Assembly: GCA_964433875.1 (NCBI GenBank)
Contig: CAYSSO010000002.1
Location: 32,879-96,878, forward strand
Direction: 5' to 3'
Length of the DNA: 64,000 bases
From: Athalassotoga sp964433875
GTDB lineage: Bacteria > Thermotogota > Thermotogae > Mesoaciditogales > Mesoaciditogaceae
Part shown: positions 53,042-60,943 of the stretch, in pieces
Layout: each line of letters opens with the position of its first letter
How positions within the stretch are numbered: the first letter of the stretch is position 1
Position numbers and translations under genes: made by a program
Notes under the pieces: model-generated
What the model saw: the letters and a program-made list of their open reading frames with translations, nothing else
The model's database searches: none
Told to the model about the DNA's origin: nothing

Positions 53042-53989
53042 ATGAAGAAATTTGTTTTTTATGTTTTGATCTTTTCTCTTTTTTCTTTTGCATTTTCTCT
53101 TACTCCATCTCAAAACGGCTGGCCTTTCGATCTTGAAGCCCATAGAGGCGGGCGTGGGTTAATGCCAGAAAACACCATGGCTGCATTTAGAAATGCACTA
53201 AAGATAGGTGCTACGACCTTAGAACTTGACATTGCAATCACAAAAGATGGGATTCCCGTAATTTCCCACGATCCATTTCTCAATCCCCAAAAAGTTTCAA
53301 AGGATGGCAAGTTCATCGATGAAAGGATTTTAATAAAGGATCTTACCTATGCTCAGATTCTCGAATACGATGTAGGACTCATGAGATCAGATTATAAAAT
53401 GCCGGGGCAAATGCAGATTGAAAATGAAAAAATACCATCATTTGAAGAAGTTCTTGCCTTTGTAAAGGCAATGCAGCGTACCGGCAAGAAATACATGATA
53501 AATGCGGAGACAAAAACCTTTCCGCCGGTATTCGGATACACTTACGATCCAAATACTTTTGTCAATGCCATTGTTCCGATCATAAAAAAGTACGATCTTG
53601 AAGATACAGTTATGATCCAGTCATTTAACTGGGAAACTTTAAGGCTTGCCAAAGAGATGGATCCACGGATAACGACCGTTGCTTTGCTCCAAAGAATTTA
53701 CTATGAAAACCCGATGTGGGCATCTGGACTGAAACTTTCAGACTTCAATAGCCCTGTTCTAATGGCTAAAAGTCTCGGAGTAGATGTAATCTCTCCGTAT
53801 TACAAAGAATGCACCTCCGAAATCGTAAAGATGTCTCACGAATATGGAATGGCTGTCGTACCATGGACGATAAATGATCGATATGAAATGGAAAGATTTA
53901 TCTCAATGGGTGTTGATGGAATAATAACGGATTATCCAAATATCTTGAAAGAAGTTCTCGCCTCGCGAGGTATTGCCTTTCAAAATTAA
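53042..53989 (+). CDS. Secreted glycerophosphodiester phosphodiesterase
   Basis: The 315-aa protein has a signal peptide (MKKFVFYVLIFSLFSFAFS) and the GDPD barrel: EAHRGGRGLMPENTMAAF, LELDIAITKDGIPVISHDP, and MVPWTINDRYEMERFISMGVDGIITDYP-like end (here VVPWTIND). It hydrolyses glycerophosphodiesters outside the cytoplasm to glycerol 3-phosphate. I start at the ATG at 53042 after AAAAAGGGGG; the longer frame to 52970 comes from the repeat. Its 3' end is 4 bp from the convergent PfkB kinase. Confidence 0.92.
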   Translation: MKKFVFYVLIFSLFSFAFSLTPSQNGWPFDLEAHRGGRGLMPENTMAAFRNALKIGATTLELDIAITKDGIPVISHDPFLNPQKVSKDGKFIDERILIKDLTYAQILEYDVGLMRSDYKMPGQMQIENEKIPSFEEVLAFVKAMQRTGKKYMINAETKTFPPVFGYTYDPNTFVNAIVPIIKKYDLEDTVMIQSFNWETLRLAKEMDPRITTVALLQRIYYENPMWASGLKLSDFNSPVLMAKSLGVDVISPYYKECTSEIVKMSHEYGMAVVPWTINDRYEMERFISMGVDGIITDYPNILKEVLASRGIAFQN

Positions 53990-53993
53990 GGTT

Positions 53994-54728
53994 TCAAATT
54001 CGATTCACTGCCTCGATTACGGCAGAAGAACTACCACGAAAAAAAGAAGCGGTCTCGCCAAGATTTACGGCTATTTCTAAAATCTGATCGGGATCTTTTC
54101 CCGTTAAAAAACCATATATAACGCCAACATCAAAAGCGTCTCCACATCCGAGGGGAAAATCCCCCTTTTTAGAGATATTTTGGGATATCTCAACGGTATC
54201 TTGGATATATTTACCGCCATTTTCGCCGAGTTTTAGGAAAACCTTTTTGAATTTTGAAGAAGAAATGCTTTCGAATTCTCTTTCATTTGGGATCAAAATA
54301 TCGCAAAGATTTGTGTATTCTTCTCTCCATTCAAAATAAGGGGATGGATCCAAGATCACAATCCCTCCAGAGTCTTTCATCTTTTTTGCGTATTTTTCAA
54401 ATGCATTTCCTCCACATTCAAGCGTTGAAAAAAGAATCTTTGAATTGATCTCTTCGATTGGTGTGTTTAAATTAACCCCTCTGTAGACTGCAAGTATCTC
54501 TCTTTCATTTCTGCAGACAAAGATACCACTCTTCCCACTCACATGCCTTAGACTTTCAAATGGCCAATCATCTCCGGTGGCACAGTGAAAGGTTGATTCA
54601 ATTCCCATCTCGCGTAATCCTGCGAAAACGTTGTATCCAGTGCCGCCTGGCATTTCAATAACATCTTCTGCATGGACTTGTCCGTAAAATAGGATATCTC
54701 TGAATGCACCGCCAAGTATATCTATCAT
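53994..54728 (-). CDS. PfkB-family (ribokinase-like) kinase, short
   Basis: The 244-aa protein is a PfkB kinase: GGAFRDILFYG at the start, ILIPNEREFE, and the ATP/catalytic motif PLGCGDAFDVG (Asp197), where the usual GAGD is GCGD. It is shorter than most PfkB proteins (280-320 aa), chiefly by lacking parts of the lid. I use the ATG at 54728, as it overlaps the S-component stop (ATGA). Coupling to an ECF S component suggests the kinase traps the imported vitamin-like compound; the substrate is unknown. Confidence 0.82.
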   Translation of the reverse strand: MIDILGGAFRDILFYGQVHAEDVIEMPGGTGYNVFAGLREMGIESTFHCATGDDWPFESLRHVSGKSGIFVCRNEREILAVYRGVNLNTPIEEINSKILFSTLECGGNAFEKYAKKMKDSGGIVILDPSPYFEWREEYTNLCDILIPNEREFESISSSKFKKVFLKLGENGGKYIQDTVEISQNISKKGDFPLGCGDAFDVGVIYGFLTGKDPDQILEIAVNLGETASFFRGSSSAVIEAVNRI

Positions 54729-55246
54729 GATTTTCTTGCACACTTGATGGAATATCTTATTGCCGGAATCAAAAGGAATTGAATGATGATGCCCGGAAAT
54801 CCGAGAGCAAAGCTCAACAAGATTGCCGTAAGTGGCTGGAGATGAATTCCGACCATGTATCCTATGACGTAATACCCGAGTGAATAAACCACTCCACCGG
54901 CTACTATGGAAATTGCAAGATTAAGATAGACGTTCATGTGACGCTTCTCAAATAAGCCTGTAAGAATTCCATAAGTTCCAAGTTGCAAAGCCATAAAGAT
55001 CGCAATCGGAGGCATTAAAGGTGGCATGCCAAAAAGTATACCACTCAAAAGCGGCAAAACTATCCCTACGGTTAGCCCCACCCACGGCCCTGCCACTATG
55101 CCAGTTGTGAGTGCCACAAAGTTCAGCGGGCCAAAGATCGTTCCGAATTGCTGGCCTCCTATTGAGTGGATAACGACAGAAAGCACTAACCCCACAGCCA
55201 ACAATACCCCTCCGTAAACGACAGATCTTTTGTTCAAATCAATCAC
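54725..55246 (-). CDS. ECF transporter S component
   Basis: The 173-aa membrane protein has six hydrophobic helices (GGVLLAVGLVLSVVIHSIGG, LTTGIVAGPWVGLTVGIVLPLLSG, MPPIAIFMALQLGTYGILTG) and the short cytoplasmic loops of ECF S components, which bind vitamins or metal ions and share an AT module encoded elsewhere. The start is GTG. No EcfA1/A2/T gene is near. The substrate cannot be assigned by sequence. Confidence 0.8.
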   Translation of the reverse strand: MIDLNKRSVVYGGVLLAVGLVLSVVIHSIGGQQFGTIFGPLNFVALTTGIVAGPWVGLTVGIVLPLLSGILFGMPPLMPPIAIFMALQLGTYGILTGLFEKRHMNVYLNLAISIVAGGVVYSLGYYVIGYMVGIHLQPLTAILLSFALGFPGIIIQFLLIPAIRYSIKCARKS

Positions 55247-56528
55247 CCCTTATTTGCATCCTGCCACTGTCTTTTACAATCCTTTTTTGGGTTTTGTAAT
55301 CAACGTAAACTATACCAAATCTTTTTGAATATCCAAAAGACCATTCGAAATTGTCCATCAAAGACCAGATAAAGCACCCTTTTAATTTTAAACCATCTTC
55401 GACTGCTTTTACAATCATCTCCCTTTGTGATTTAAGAAAATCGATCCTTTTTTTATCGTGAACTTTGCCGTTTTCAACCACGTCAGCACAATCGATGCCG
55501 CCTATCGTAAAGTACATTTCCTTTAAATCGTAAGTATCTTGAAGATTCTTGAAAAATCGGTAAAAATCAAAATATACATTTGCGTTATCTTGATATACCT
55601 TACTTTTAAATCCGAGAGGATCATCTTTATCAAATGACGCTACACCTTTTGAGTAATAGTTTATAACGAAGTCGACCGGCATTTTTATCTCATCAAGATC
55701 TTTTTCGTATCCTTTCGGCATATAAACATCTATAAGATAATCCATTTCTTTGGGATAAGATCCATTGAAAATCGGTTCAAGGAAAAGTGGATAATTAAAA
55801 AATGCATTTGCAATCTTTGCGGCATTCAAATCTTTTTGATCATCAGATGCGCTTTGATGATCTCTGTTTGAAAGGGTTATTCCTATCTTTCCATTTACGT
55901 TTCTTTCCCGAAAGGCCCTAACGGCATTCGAGTGAGATCTAAGTTGATTATGAATGGCAGAGAAAGCAGCATAGATATCTTTTATGCCAGGTGCGTGTAC
56001 TCCGTACATATGTCCCATAATCGCTATAACCCATGGCTCATTTATCGTGCTCCAGTATTTTATCCTGTCTCCAAGTCTTTGAAAAAGATAATCGGCATAA
56101 TCTCCAAACCAATTAGCTACATCTCTGTTTGTCCATCCTCCAAGGTCTTGCAGCGCAGCAGGAAGATCCCAGTGATAAAGCGTTGCAAATGGAACAATTT
56201 CTGCCTTCAACAACTCATCGACGAGTTTATCGTAAAAATCCATTCCTTTTTCATTTACCTTACCTTTGCCGTAAGGAAAAATTCTTGGCCATGAAATGGA
56301 AAATCTGTATGCTTTGAATCCAAGCGATTTGATAAGTTGGACATCCGCTTTGTATCGATTGTAATGATCGCATGCTATATCGCCAGTGTCACCTTTGAAA
56401 GTTGTACCGGGCGTATGCGAAAACCTATGCCATATCGAAGGACCTGATCCGTCCGCTAAAGGCGATCCTTCGATCTGGTAAGATGAAGTCGCCACACCCC
56501 ATAAAAAATTTTCTAAAATATCATCCAT
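55239..56528 (-). CDS. bglA: GH1 beta-glucosidase homolog lacking the catalytic nucleophile
   Basis: The 429-aa protein is clearly a GH1 homolog of the Thermotoga BglA type: NFLWGVATSSYQIEG, LYHWDLPAALQDLGGW, the acid/base Glu164 in TINEPW, YGVHAPG, and SLMDNFEWSFGYSKRFGIVYVDY. But the nucleophile motif, normally Y-I-T-E-N-G, reads YFTIGGIDCADVV, so Ile342 stands where Glu should be (codon at 55503-55505). The DFVGINYYS turn is one residue short (DFVINYYS). The C-terminus ends KDSGRMQIRGD instead of KDSGYWY-type; another frame there gives QWQDANKG and a GTGA overlap with the next gene, so a frameshift is possible. It is likely inactive as a retaining glycosidase. Confidence 0.85.
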   Translation of the reverse strand: MDDILENFLWGVATSSYQIEGSPLADGSGPSIWHRFSHTPGTTFKGDTGDIACDHYNRYKADVQLIKSLGFKAYRFSISWPRIFPYGKGKVNEKGMDFYDKLVDELLKAEIVPFATLYHWDLPAALQDLGGWTNRDVANWFGDYADYLFQRLGDRIKYWSTINEPWVIAIMGHMYGVHAPGIKDIYAAFSAIHNQLRSHSNAVRAFRERNVNGKIGITLSNRDHQSASDDQKDLNAAKIANAFFNYPLFLEPIFNGSYPKEMDYLIDVYMPKGYEKDLDEIKMPVDFVINYYSKGVASFDKDDPLGFKSKVYQDNANVYFDFYRFFKNLQDTYDLKEMYFTIGGIDCADVVENGKVHDKKRIDFLKSQREMIVKAVEDGLKLKGCFIWSLMDNFEWSFGYSKRFGIVYVDYKTQKRIVKDSGRMQIRGD

Positions 56529-58326
56529 CTTCTTTCATCCCCAATATAATTTCGAGATCGTCACGCACGGTAAAGTCCGGTATCAAAATATCCGCACCGG
56601 TATTTTTGAGACGTTTAAACTTCTTAAGATTCCATCCGGATCCTCTTTTTTCGTCTGAAGCGACGCCGACTGTAAATGATCCGGCATCCTTTCCGATAGA
56701 GATTTCGACTGGACCATCTCCGAAGATCACAAGTTCTGATCCCTTTATCTTGTTTTCATCGATCAAACGTCTTATGACCATTTCTTTGGTGTGATTTTTA
56801 TAATCTGCACCGATGGCTCCGTATATTTCATCGAAGAAATCCTTTATGCCAAGTAATTCGGCCTCTTCCACGACATCTTCGAGATCCGTACCAGAAGATA
56901 GAAGCATCTTTATACCATGACCTTTGAGGTCTTCCAAAAACTCGAAAGCACCCTCTAACAAATATTTTTTCGACTGACTTTTGTCGATCCTTTCCCTTAC
57001 AATCTTTTTCAACCTTTCGTTGTAAATCTTTTTATACTCAAAGGGTGTTTTTATCATCTCTTTTGGCACAAGGTTATAATCTTCGACCATCTTTGCAAGA
57101 ACCATCATCTGCAATATTGTCTGCTGACCTGTCGTGCGTTCTATGTAATCTTCAACTTCTCTTTCTATCTTGGACAATTCATCTTCGGGCAATTTATTAC
57201 CGCCGGTTATTTCTTCGATCATGACGTCTTTCATTATTTTCTGCCATCCTTCTCTCAAAAGGGAAAGTGTCCCGTCAAAATCAAAAAGCGCGAATTTGAA
57301 ATTTCGGGCATTTTTTGGATGATTCACAAATATTTCTTTCGATGAAACTCTTTTGATTTCCGGATCTGGTATTCTGGCAAGATCCTCTATTCCAATCTCT
57401 CCCGTTCCACGCTCTCTTACGCACAAATTACCGGCTTTCAGACCGTAAGAAGCAGATTCTAAAAGTGATTTGCCGTCTTTGTTTATTACCATAGCGGCCA
57501 TAAATGCATCACCGGCGCCGGTAACATCCACAACTTCAACGGGAATAGAAAATATTCTAAAGATTTTCCCATCTTCCACAACATACGCCCCGTCTTCACT
57601 TGCCGTTATGACCAAATTCGATCCGAGTATCTGAGAAACTTCTATGGCATAACGCTGGACGGTTATTTGCAATGGTAAATTCGGATCGCCTAAATGTAAG
57701 TAAGAGGCTATTTTTTCGAATTCTTTAAGATTCGGCTTCAGAATATAGCCTTCAAAATCATAGGGTCTGCTTCGCGAATCGACAAAGAATGGCTTTGAAT
57801 ATTTGTCCTTTGCCATGTCAAGAAATCTCTTGATTTTATCTGTCAAAAGACCTATTTCTGGATTTTCTATTTGATCAAGGATAACAACGGCATCTGCCCA
57901 TTCCAAATTTTGATCCATGTATTTGATAATTTTGTCAGAAGTCTTTTCATCTATTGGTTTTATCGGCAGAAGGTCGACGCGCGGAAGATCCTCTTTGTTC
58001 GTTTTAACATTTATGAACTTTGTGTAGACAGGGGTAGACCTGTCGGAAATGATTACCAAAAAATTCGTGTCAACCTTTCTCGCTTTAAGTGACCTTACAA
58101 GTTCAAATCCATTCCCGTCGTCTCCGATCGCGCTTATGATTCTCACATCTGCCCCCAGAAGTGCAAGGTCCTTTGCGACATTACCGGCCGCCCCCGGGGC
58201 AAAGGCTTCGCGAATGGCGGTGATTGGCTTTATTCCCGTTTCAAGGCTTGGAGATCCGAGATTTGGATCGTAATAGAAGTAGTGATCGAGGAAAAGATCC
58301 CCTATTACAAGTACCTTTTTCTTCAC
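56521..58326 (-). CDS. PfkB sugar kinase - HAD phosphatase fusion (HldE-kinase-like)
   Basis: The 601-aa protein joins two enzymes. Residues 1-320 are a PfkB kinase of the RfaE/HldE (heptose-7-phosphate kinase) type: VIGDLFLDHYFYYDP, APGAAGNVAKDLALLGA, LKPNLKEFE and the catalytic VTGAGDAFMAA (Asp273). Residues 340-601 are a HAD phosphatase: DFDGT with Asp349 and Asp351, LLSSGTD, Lys514 in NHTKEM and IFGDGPVE (Asp537). In heptose activation a kinase makes heptose 1,7-bisphosphate and a phosphatase removes the 7-phosphate, so the fusion would perform consecutive steps. It lies downstream of gmhA. The heptose role is an inference; other sugars are possible. Confidence 0.85.
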   Translation of the reverse strand: MKKKVLVIGDLFLDHYFYYDPNLGSPSLETGIKPITAIREAFAPGAAGNVAKDLALLGADVRIISAIGDDGNGFELVRSLKARKVDTNFLVIISDRSTPVYTKFINVKTNKEDLPRVDLLPIKPIDEKTSDKIIKYMDQNLEWADAVVILDQIENPEIGLLTDKIKRFLDMAKDKYSKPFFVDSRSRPYDFEGYILKPNLKEFEKIASYLHLGDPNLPLQITVQRYAIEVSQILGSNLVITASEDGAYVVEDGKIFRIFSIPVEVVDVTGAGDAFMAAMVINKDGKSLLESASYGLKAGNLCVRERGTGEIGIEDLARIPDPEIKRVSSKEIFVNHPKNARNFKFALFDFDGTLSLLREGWQKIMKDVMIEEITGGNKLPEDELSKIEREVEDYIERTTGQQTILQMMVLAKMVEDYNLVPKEMIKTPFEYKKIYNERLKKIVRERIDKSQSKKYLLEGAFEFLEDLKGHGIKMLLSSGTDLEDVVEEAELLGIKDFFDEIYGAIGADYKNHTKEMVIRRLIDENKIKGSELVIFGDGPVEISIGKDAGSFTVGVASDEKRGSGWNLKKFKRLKNTGADILIPDFTVRDDLEIILGMKEDG

Positions 58327-58331
58327 GATTA

Positions 58332-59333
58332 TCAGATCTTTTCCATTATGAGTTTGTAAAGCGCGGGAAGGGTCAGGTTTTGATCGCCTTTTATGTAATA
58401 TCCTCTGCCGTTGAAGGCATTTGGAATTCTCACGACAATGGATTTTATGTCTCTGAAATAGTAAGTGGGCTGATCTTTTTTGCTCATTTGCGCATCGGAA
58501 ATATTTGCCTCTCTTAGATCAAAGTCTGCCGTGATTACTTTATTTGGGGTCTTCCCGATATTGGCCGCTATTGAAAAGGCCTTCAGATATGCCTCAACCC
58601 CTATGACGGCAGATCCTACAAGCAAGCATACGCCGCCATCTGTCAGTTTCGTTACTTCATTTGCAAAGATCAAAAAATCACGTCCAGAACATCCTCCTAT
58701 GGCCTCCCCATCGAAATACCTTGTGGTATGGTAGATATCGTCCCCTATCGCGCAATGCGCGCAAAATGGGACATCGTTGACAAAAGCGTTGTACTGGACA
58801 GAAACTTCTTTGTGCGGAAAATCAACATACCGAGGAAACATCTCGCCTGACATTAACCTGCCCATCGACTCACCGTATCCTATCTTGAGTTTGTTCCCAT
58901 GAATTAAGGCTTCATTTATGTATCTGTTCGTCTCCTCGGCAAAGCCAAAGAGGCCTTTTTCAAGGGCATTGGGCACATTTTCAGAAGTTTTACCGGCAAG
59001 TGCCAGTTCAAAATCGTGTATTGTAAATGCCCCGTTACTTGCAAAAGCAGTTATCATTCCACGCTTTATAAGGTCATTGTATATCGGGGACAGGCCATTC
59101 TTTACCGCATGGGCACCTGAAAAAACTATCACGGGCTTTCCGTTTTTCCTCGCGTTGACAATCTCGGTGGCAATGGTATCAATCTCTTGAGAAAAATATT
59201 TGAGAGGTTCATTTAAAATTTTGCTTAGATCTACAAGATTGTTCAAACTCACCTCGCTTGGCCTTGTGAAAAGTGAATAGGTCTTCACCTTACCAAGATC
59301 GACTATTTGATACTTTCCTCTGTAATCCATCAT
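58332..59333 (-). CDS. Deoxyhypusine-synthase-like protein, function unknown
   Basis: The 333-aa protein shows a Rossmann-like deoxyhypusine-synthase pattern: PVIVFSGAHAVKNGLSPIYNDLI, ITAFASNGAFTIHDFELALAG (compare TGA...HD in DHS), HCAIGDDIYHTTRYFDG and GGVCLLVGSAVIGVEAYLKAF. Bacteria with no eIF5A have DHS-like proteins of mostly unknown use, some acting as homospermidine synthases. It is packed between GmhA and the kinase/HAD fusion, so a sugar or glycan role is more likely than polyamine work. I do not assign a reaction. Confidence 0.6.
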   Translation of the reverse strand: MMDYRGKYQIVDLGKVKTYSLFTRPSEVSLNNLVDLSKILNEPLKYFSQEIDTIATEIVNARKNGKPVIVFSGAHAVKNGLSPIYNDLIKRGMITAFASNGAFTIHDFELALAGKTSENVPNALEKGLFGFAEETNRYINEALIHGNKLKIGYGESMGRLMSGEMFPRYVDFPHKEVSVQYNAFVNDVPFCAHCAIGDDIYHTTRYFDGEAIGGCSGRDFLIFANEVTKLTDGGVCLLVGSAVIGVEAYLKAFSIAANIGKTPNKVITADFDLREANISDAQMSKKDQPTYYFRDIKSIVVRIPNAFNGRGYYIKGDQNLTLPALYKLIMEKI

Positions 59334-59363
59334 GATTTATCATCTCCAGAATAAAAATAACTG

Positions 59364-59443
59364 TGGCGAAGGGCAGAATACCTTCGAGGTGGCCTCCGCA
59401 GCGTAGCGAGGACCAGACACCGAGGAGGTATCTGCCGGAGCCA
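59364..59443 (-). repeat. 80-bp imperfect palindrome (strong hairpin) in the sugar cluster
   Basis: TGGC (59364-59367) pairs with GCCA (59440-59443); GGCAGAATACCT (59372-59383) with AGGTATCTGCC (59426-59436, one bulged base); GGTG with CACC inside; CCTCCGC with GCGAGG around the loop near 59400. It is markedly more GC-rich than the flanks. It occupies most of the 113-bp gap between gmhA and the next gene, in an otherwise overlapping operon. It may attenuate or stabilise the transcript, or be a small mobile palindrome. Confidence 0.7.
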
Positions 59444-59446
59444 TAT

Positions 59447-60025
59447 TCACATGATCATGTTCATTTCATACTCGATCAACTGGCACAGAGTATGACCGAG
59501 CAGCATGTGTGTCTCCTGAATTCTCGGTGTTTTATCCGAATCAACCGTAAAGAGTACATCGCAAATCTTCATCTCATCGCCATACCTTCCAGTAAAGCCT
59601 ATCGTCATGGCACCTATCTCTTTTGCCTTTTTCAAAGCCCGAATGACATTCAAAGATTTTCCGCTTGTGCTTATTCCGATGACGACGTCTTCAGATCTGA
59701 CATAGGCTTCCACCTGACGCTCGAATAGATATTCAAATCCAAAATCATTTGGTATTTCGGTAAGAATGGAAGGATTGGACGCAAAAGATGCGGATCTTAT
59801 CGGAGAGCGGTTCATGTAAAACCTTCCTACAAGTTCGGCAGAAAGATGTGCGGCATCTGCCGCGCTTCCGCCGTTGCCCATGAAAAATACACCACCGCCA
59901 TGCTTTATCCTCTCAACGATTTTGGATGAGGTATCGATGATTTTGCCGGTATTCTCTTTTAGAAATCTTTCCTTAACGTGAATACTTTCTTCAAACGCTT
60001 CTTTGACCAGTTCTTCAAGATCCAT
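59447..60025 (-). CDS. gmhA: Phosphoheptose isomerase-like SIS protein (GmhA)
   Basis: The 192-aa SIS-domain protein has GNGGSAADAAHLSAELVGRF (with the conserved catalytic Glu), ISTSGKSLNVIRAL and IQETHMLLGHTLCQLIE (catalytic His). These are the features of sedoheptulose-7-phosphate isomerase, which makes D-glycero-D-manno-heptose 7-phosphate. It overlaps the ROK gene by 11 bp. Pairing with an HldE-kinase-like/HAD fusion supports a heptose pathway, but related phosphosugar isomerases (DiaA-type) cannot be excluded. Confidence 0.88.
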   Translation of the reverse strand: MDLEELVKEAFEESIHVKERFLKENTGKIIDTSSKIVERIKHGGGVFFMGNGGSAADAAHLSAELVGRFYMNRSPIRSASFASNPSILTEIPNDFGFEYLFERQVEAYVRSEDVVIGISTSGKSLNVIRALKKAKEIGAMTIGFTGRYGDEMKICDVLFTVDSDKTPRIQETHMLLGHTLCQLIEYEMNMIM

Positions 60026-60935
60026 TTCTTTCCTCCTTTAAAGCTTTGAAGGCAGTTATTAAAGCGGCATAATCTCCTATTTTTTCTCCAAGCATCGACT
60101 TAACGACCTTTTTAACAGCTTCCGTATCGAGTGCCTCTTTGATAAGCGTGCTTTTCGCCTCCTCAAGCCATATATCGGGAAGGCGCAAACTTAAACTTCC
60201 AAGGATTATCCTGTCTGGATCGAAAATGTCGAAAAGATTCGCAAGGCCCACTCCAAGATACCTTCCGCTTATTTTTAAAACCTCTATCGATTTTTCATCT
60301 CCCGATAATGCCATTTTAGAGACATCATGGGCCGTTGTTCTTCTTGAAAAATAATCTGGAAAAAGGTATTGGGCAAGTTTAGCGATACCATCTCCGCTGC
60401 AATATGACTCCCATGATCCGGCCTTTCCGTAAACTTCAGGCCCATCTTCTGCGATCCTTATGTGGCCACCCTCCCCTGCCATTCCCGATGATCCTCTGTA
60501 TATCTCTCCATTTATGATTATTCCGGCCCCAAGACCTGTTCCGAGTGTAAGAAAGATTATGTTTCTGAATCCTCTTCCCGCTCCAAGTTCAAATTCAGCA
60601 AGCGCTCCCGCTTTGGCATCATGCTCTATTCTGATGGGACATGCGAAATATTTCTTAATTTCATCACGTAAATTCACATTTCCCCATCCAAGGTGTGGCG
60701 GATTGTAAATTATCCCCTTTCCAACGTCTAAAGGTCCACCTACCGATATTCCTATGGCATCGATGGAATGATCTATCTTGGAAAGGTGATTCAACAATCT
60801 ATCAAAAAAATTCGAGAAGCCAGATTGGGGCTTTGTTGAAAATTCATATCGCTTTATGATTTCGAGTTTTTCATTTCCTACAACGATCGCCGTCTTCGTA
60901 CCGCCTATGTCGAGACCAAGCAAATAGTTGTCCAT
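60015..60935 (-). CDS. ROK-family sugar kinase
   Basis: The 306-aa kinase has the ROK motifs LGLDIGGTKTAIVV (phosphate 1), GISVGGPLD, IRIEHDAKAGALAEF (catalytic Asp region) and FLTLGTGLGAGII. The standard zinc motif C-x-C-G-x-x-G-C-x-E is absent: the corresponding region reads GPEVYGKAGSWESYCSG, so the zinc site is lost. It probably phosphorylates a hexose such as glucose or mannose released by the GH38 enzyme next door. It starts 8 bp after GH38. Confidence 0.9.
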   Translation of the reverse strand: MDNYLLGLDIGGTKTAIVVGNEKLEIIKRYEFSTKPQSGFSNFFDRLLNHLSKIDHSIDAIGISVGGPLDVGKGIIYNPPHLGWGNVNLRDEIKKYFACPIRIEHDAKAGALAEFELGAGRGFRNIIFLTLGTGLGAGIIINGEIYRGSSGMAGEGGHIRIAEDGPEVYGKAGSWESYCSGDGIAKLAQYLFPDYFSRRTTAHDVSKMALSGDEKSIEVLKISGRYLGVGLANLFDIFDPDRIILGSLSLRLPDIWLEEAKSTLIKEALDTEAVKKVVKSMLGEKIGDYAALITAFKALKEERNGS

Positions 60936-60943
60936 AATTTACC

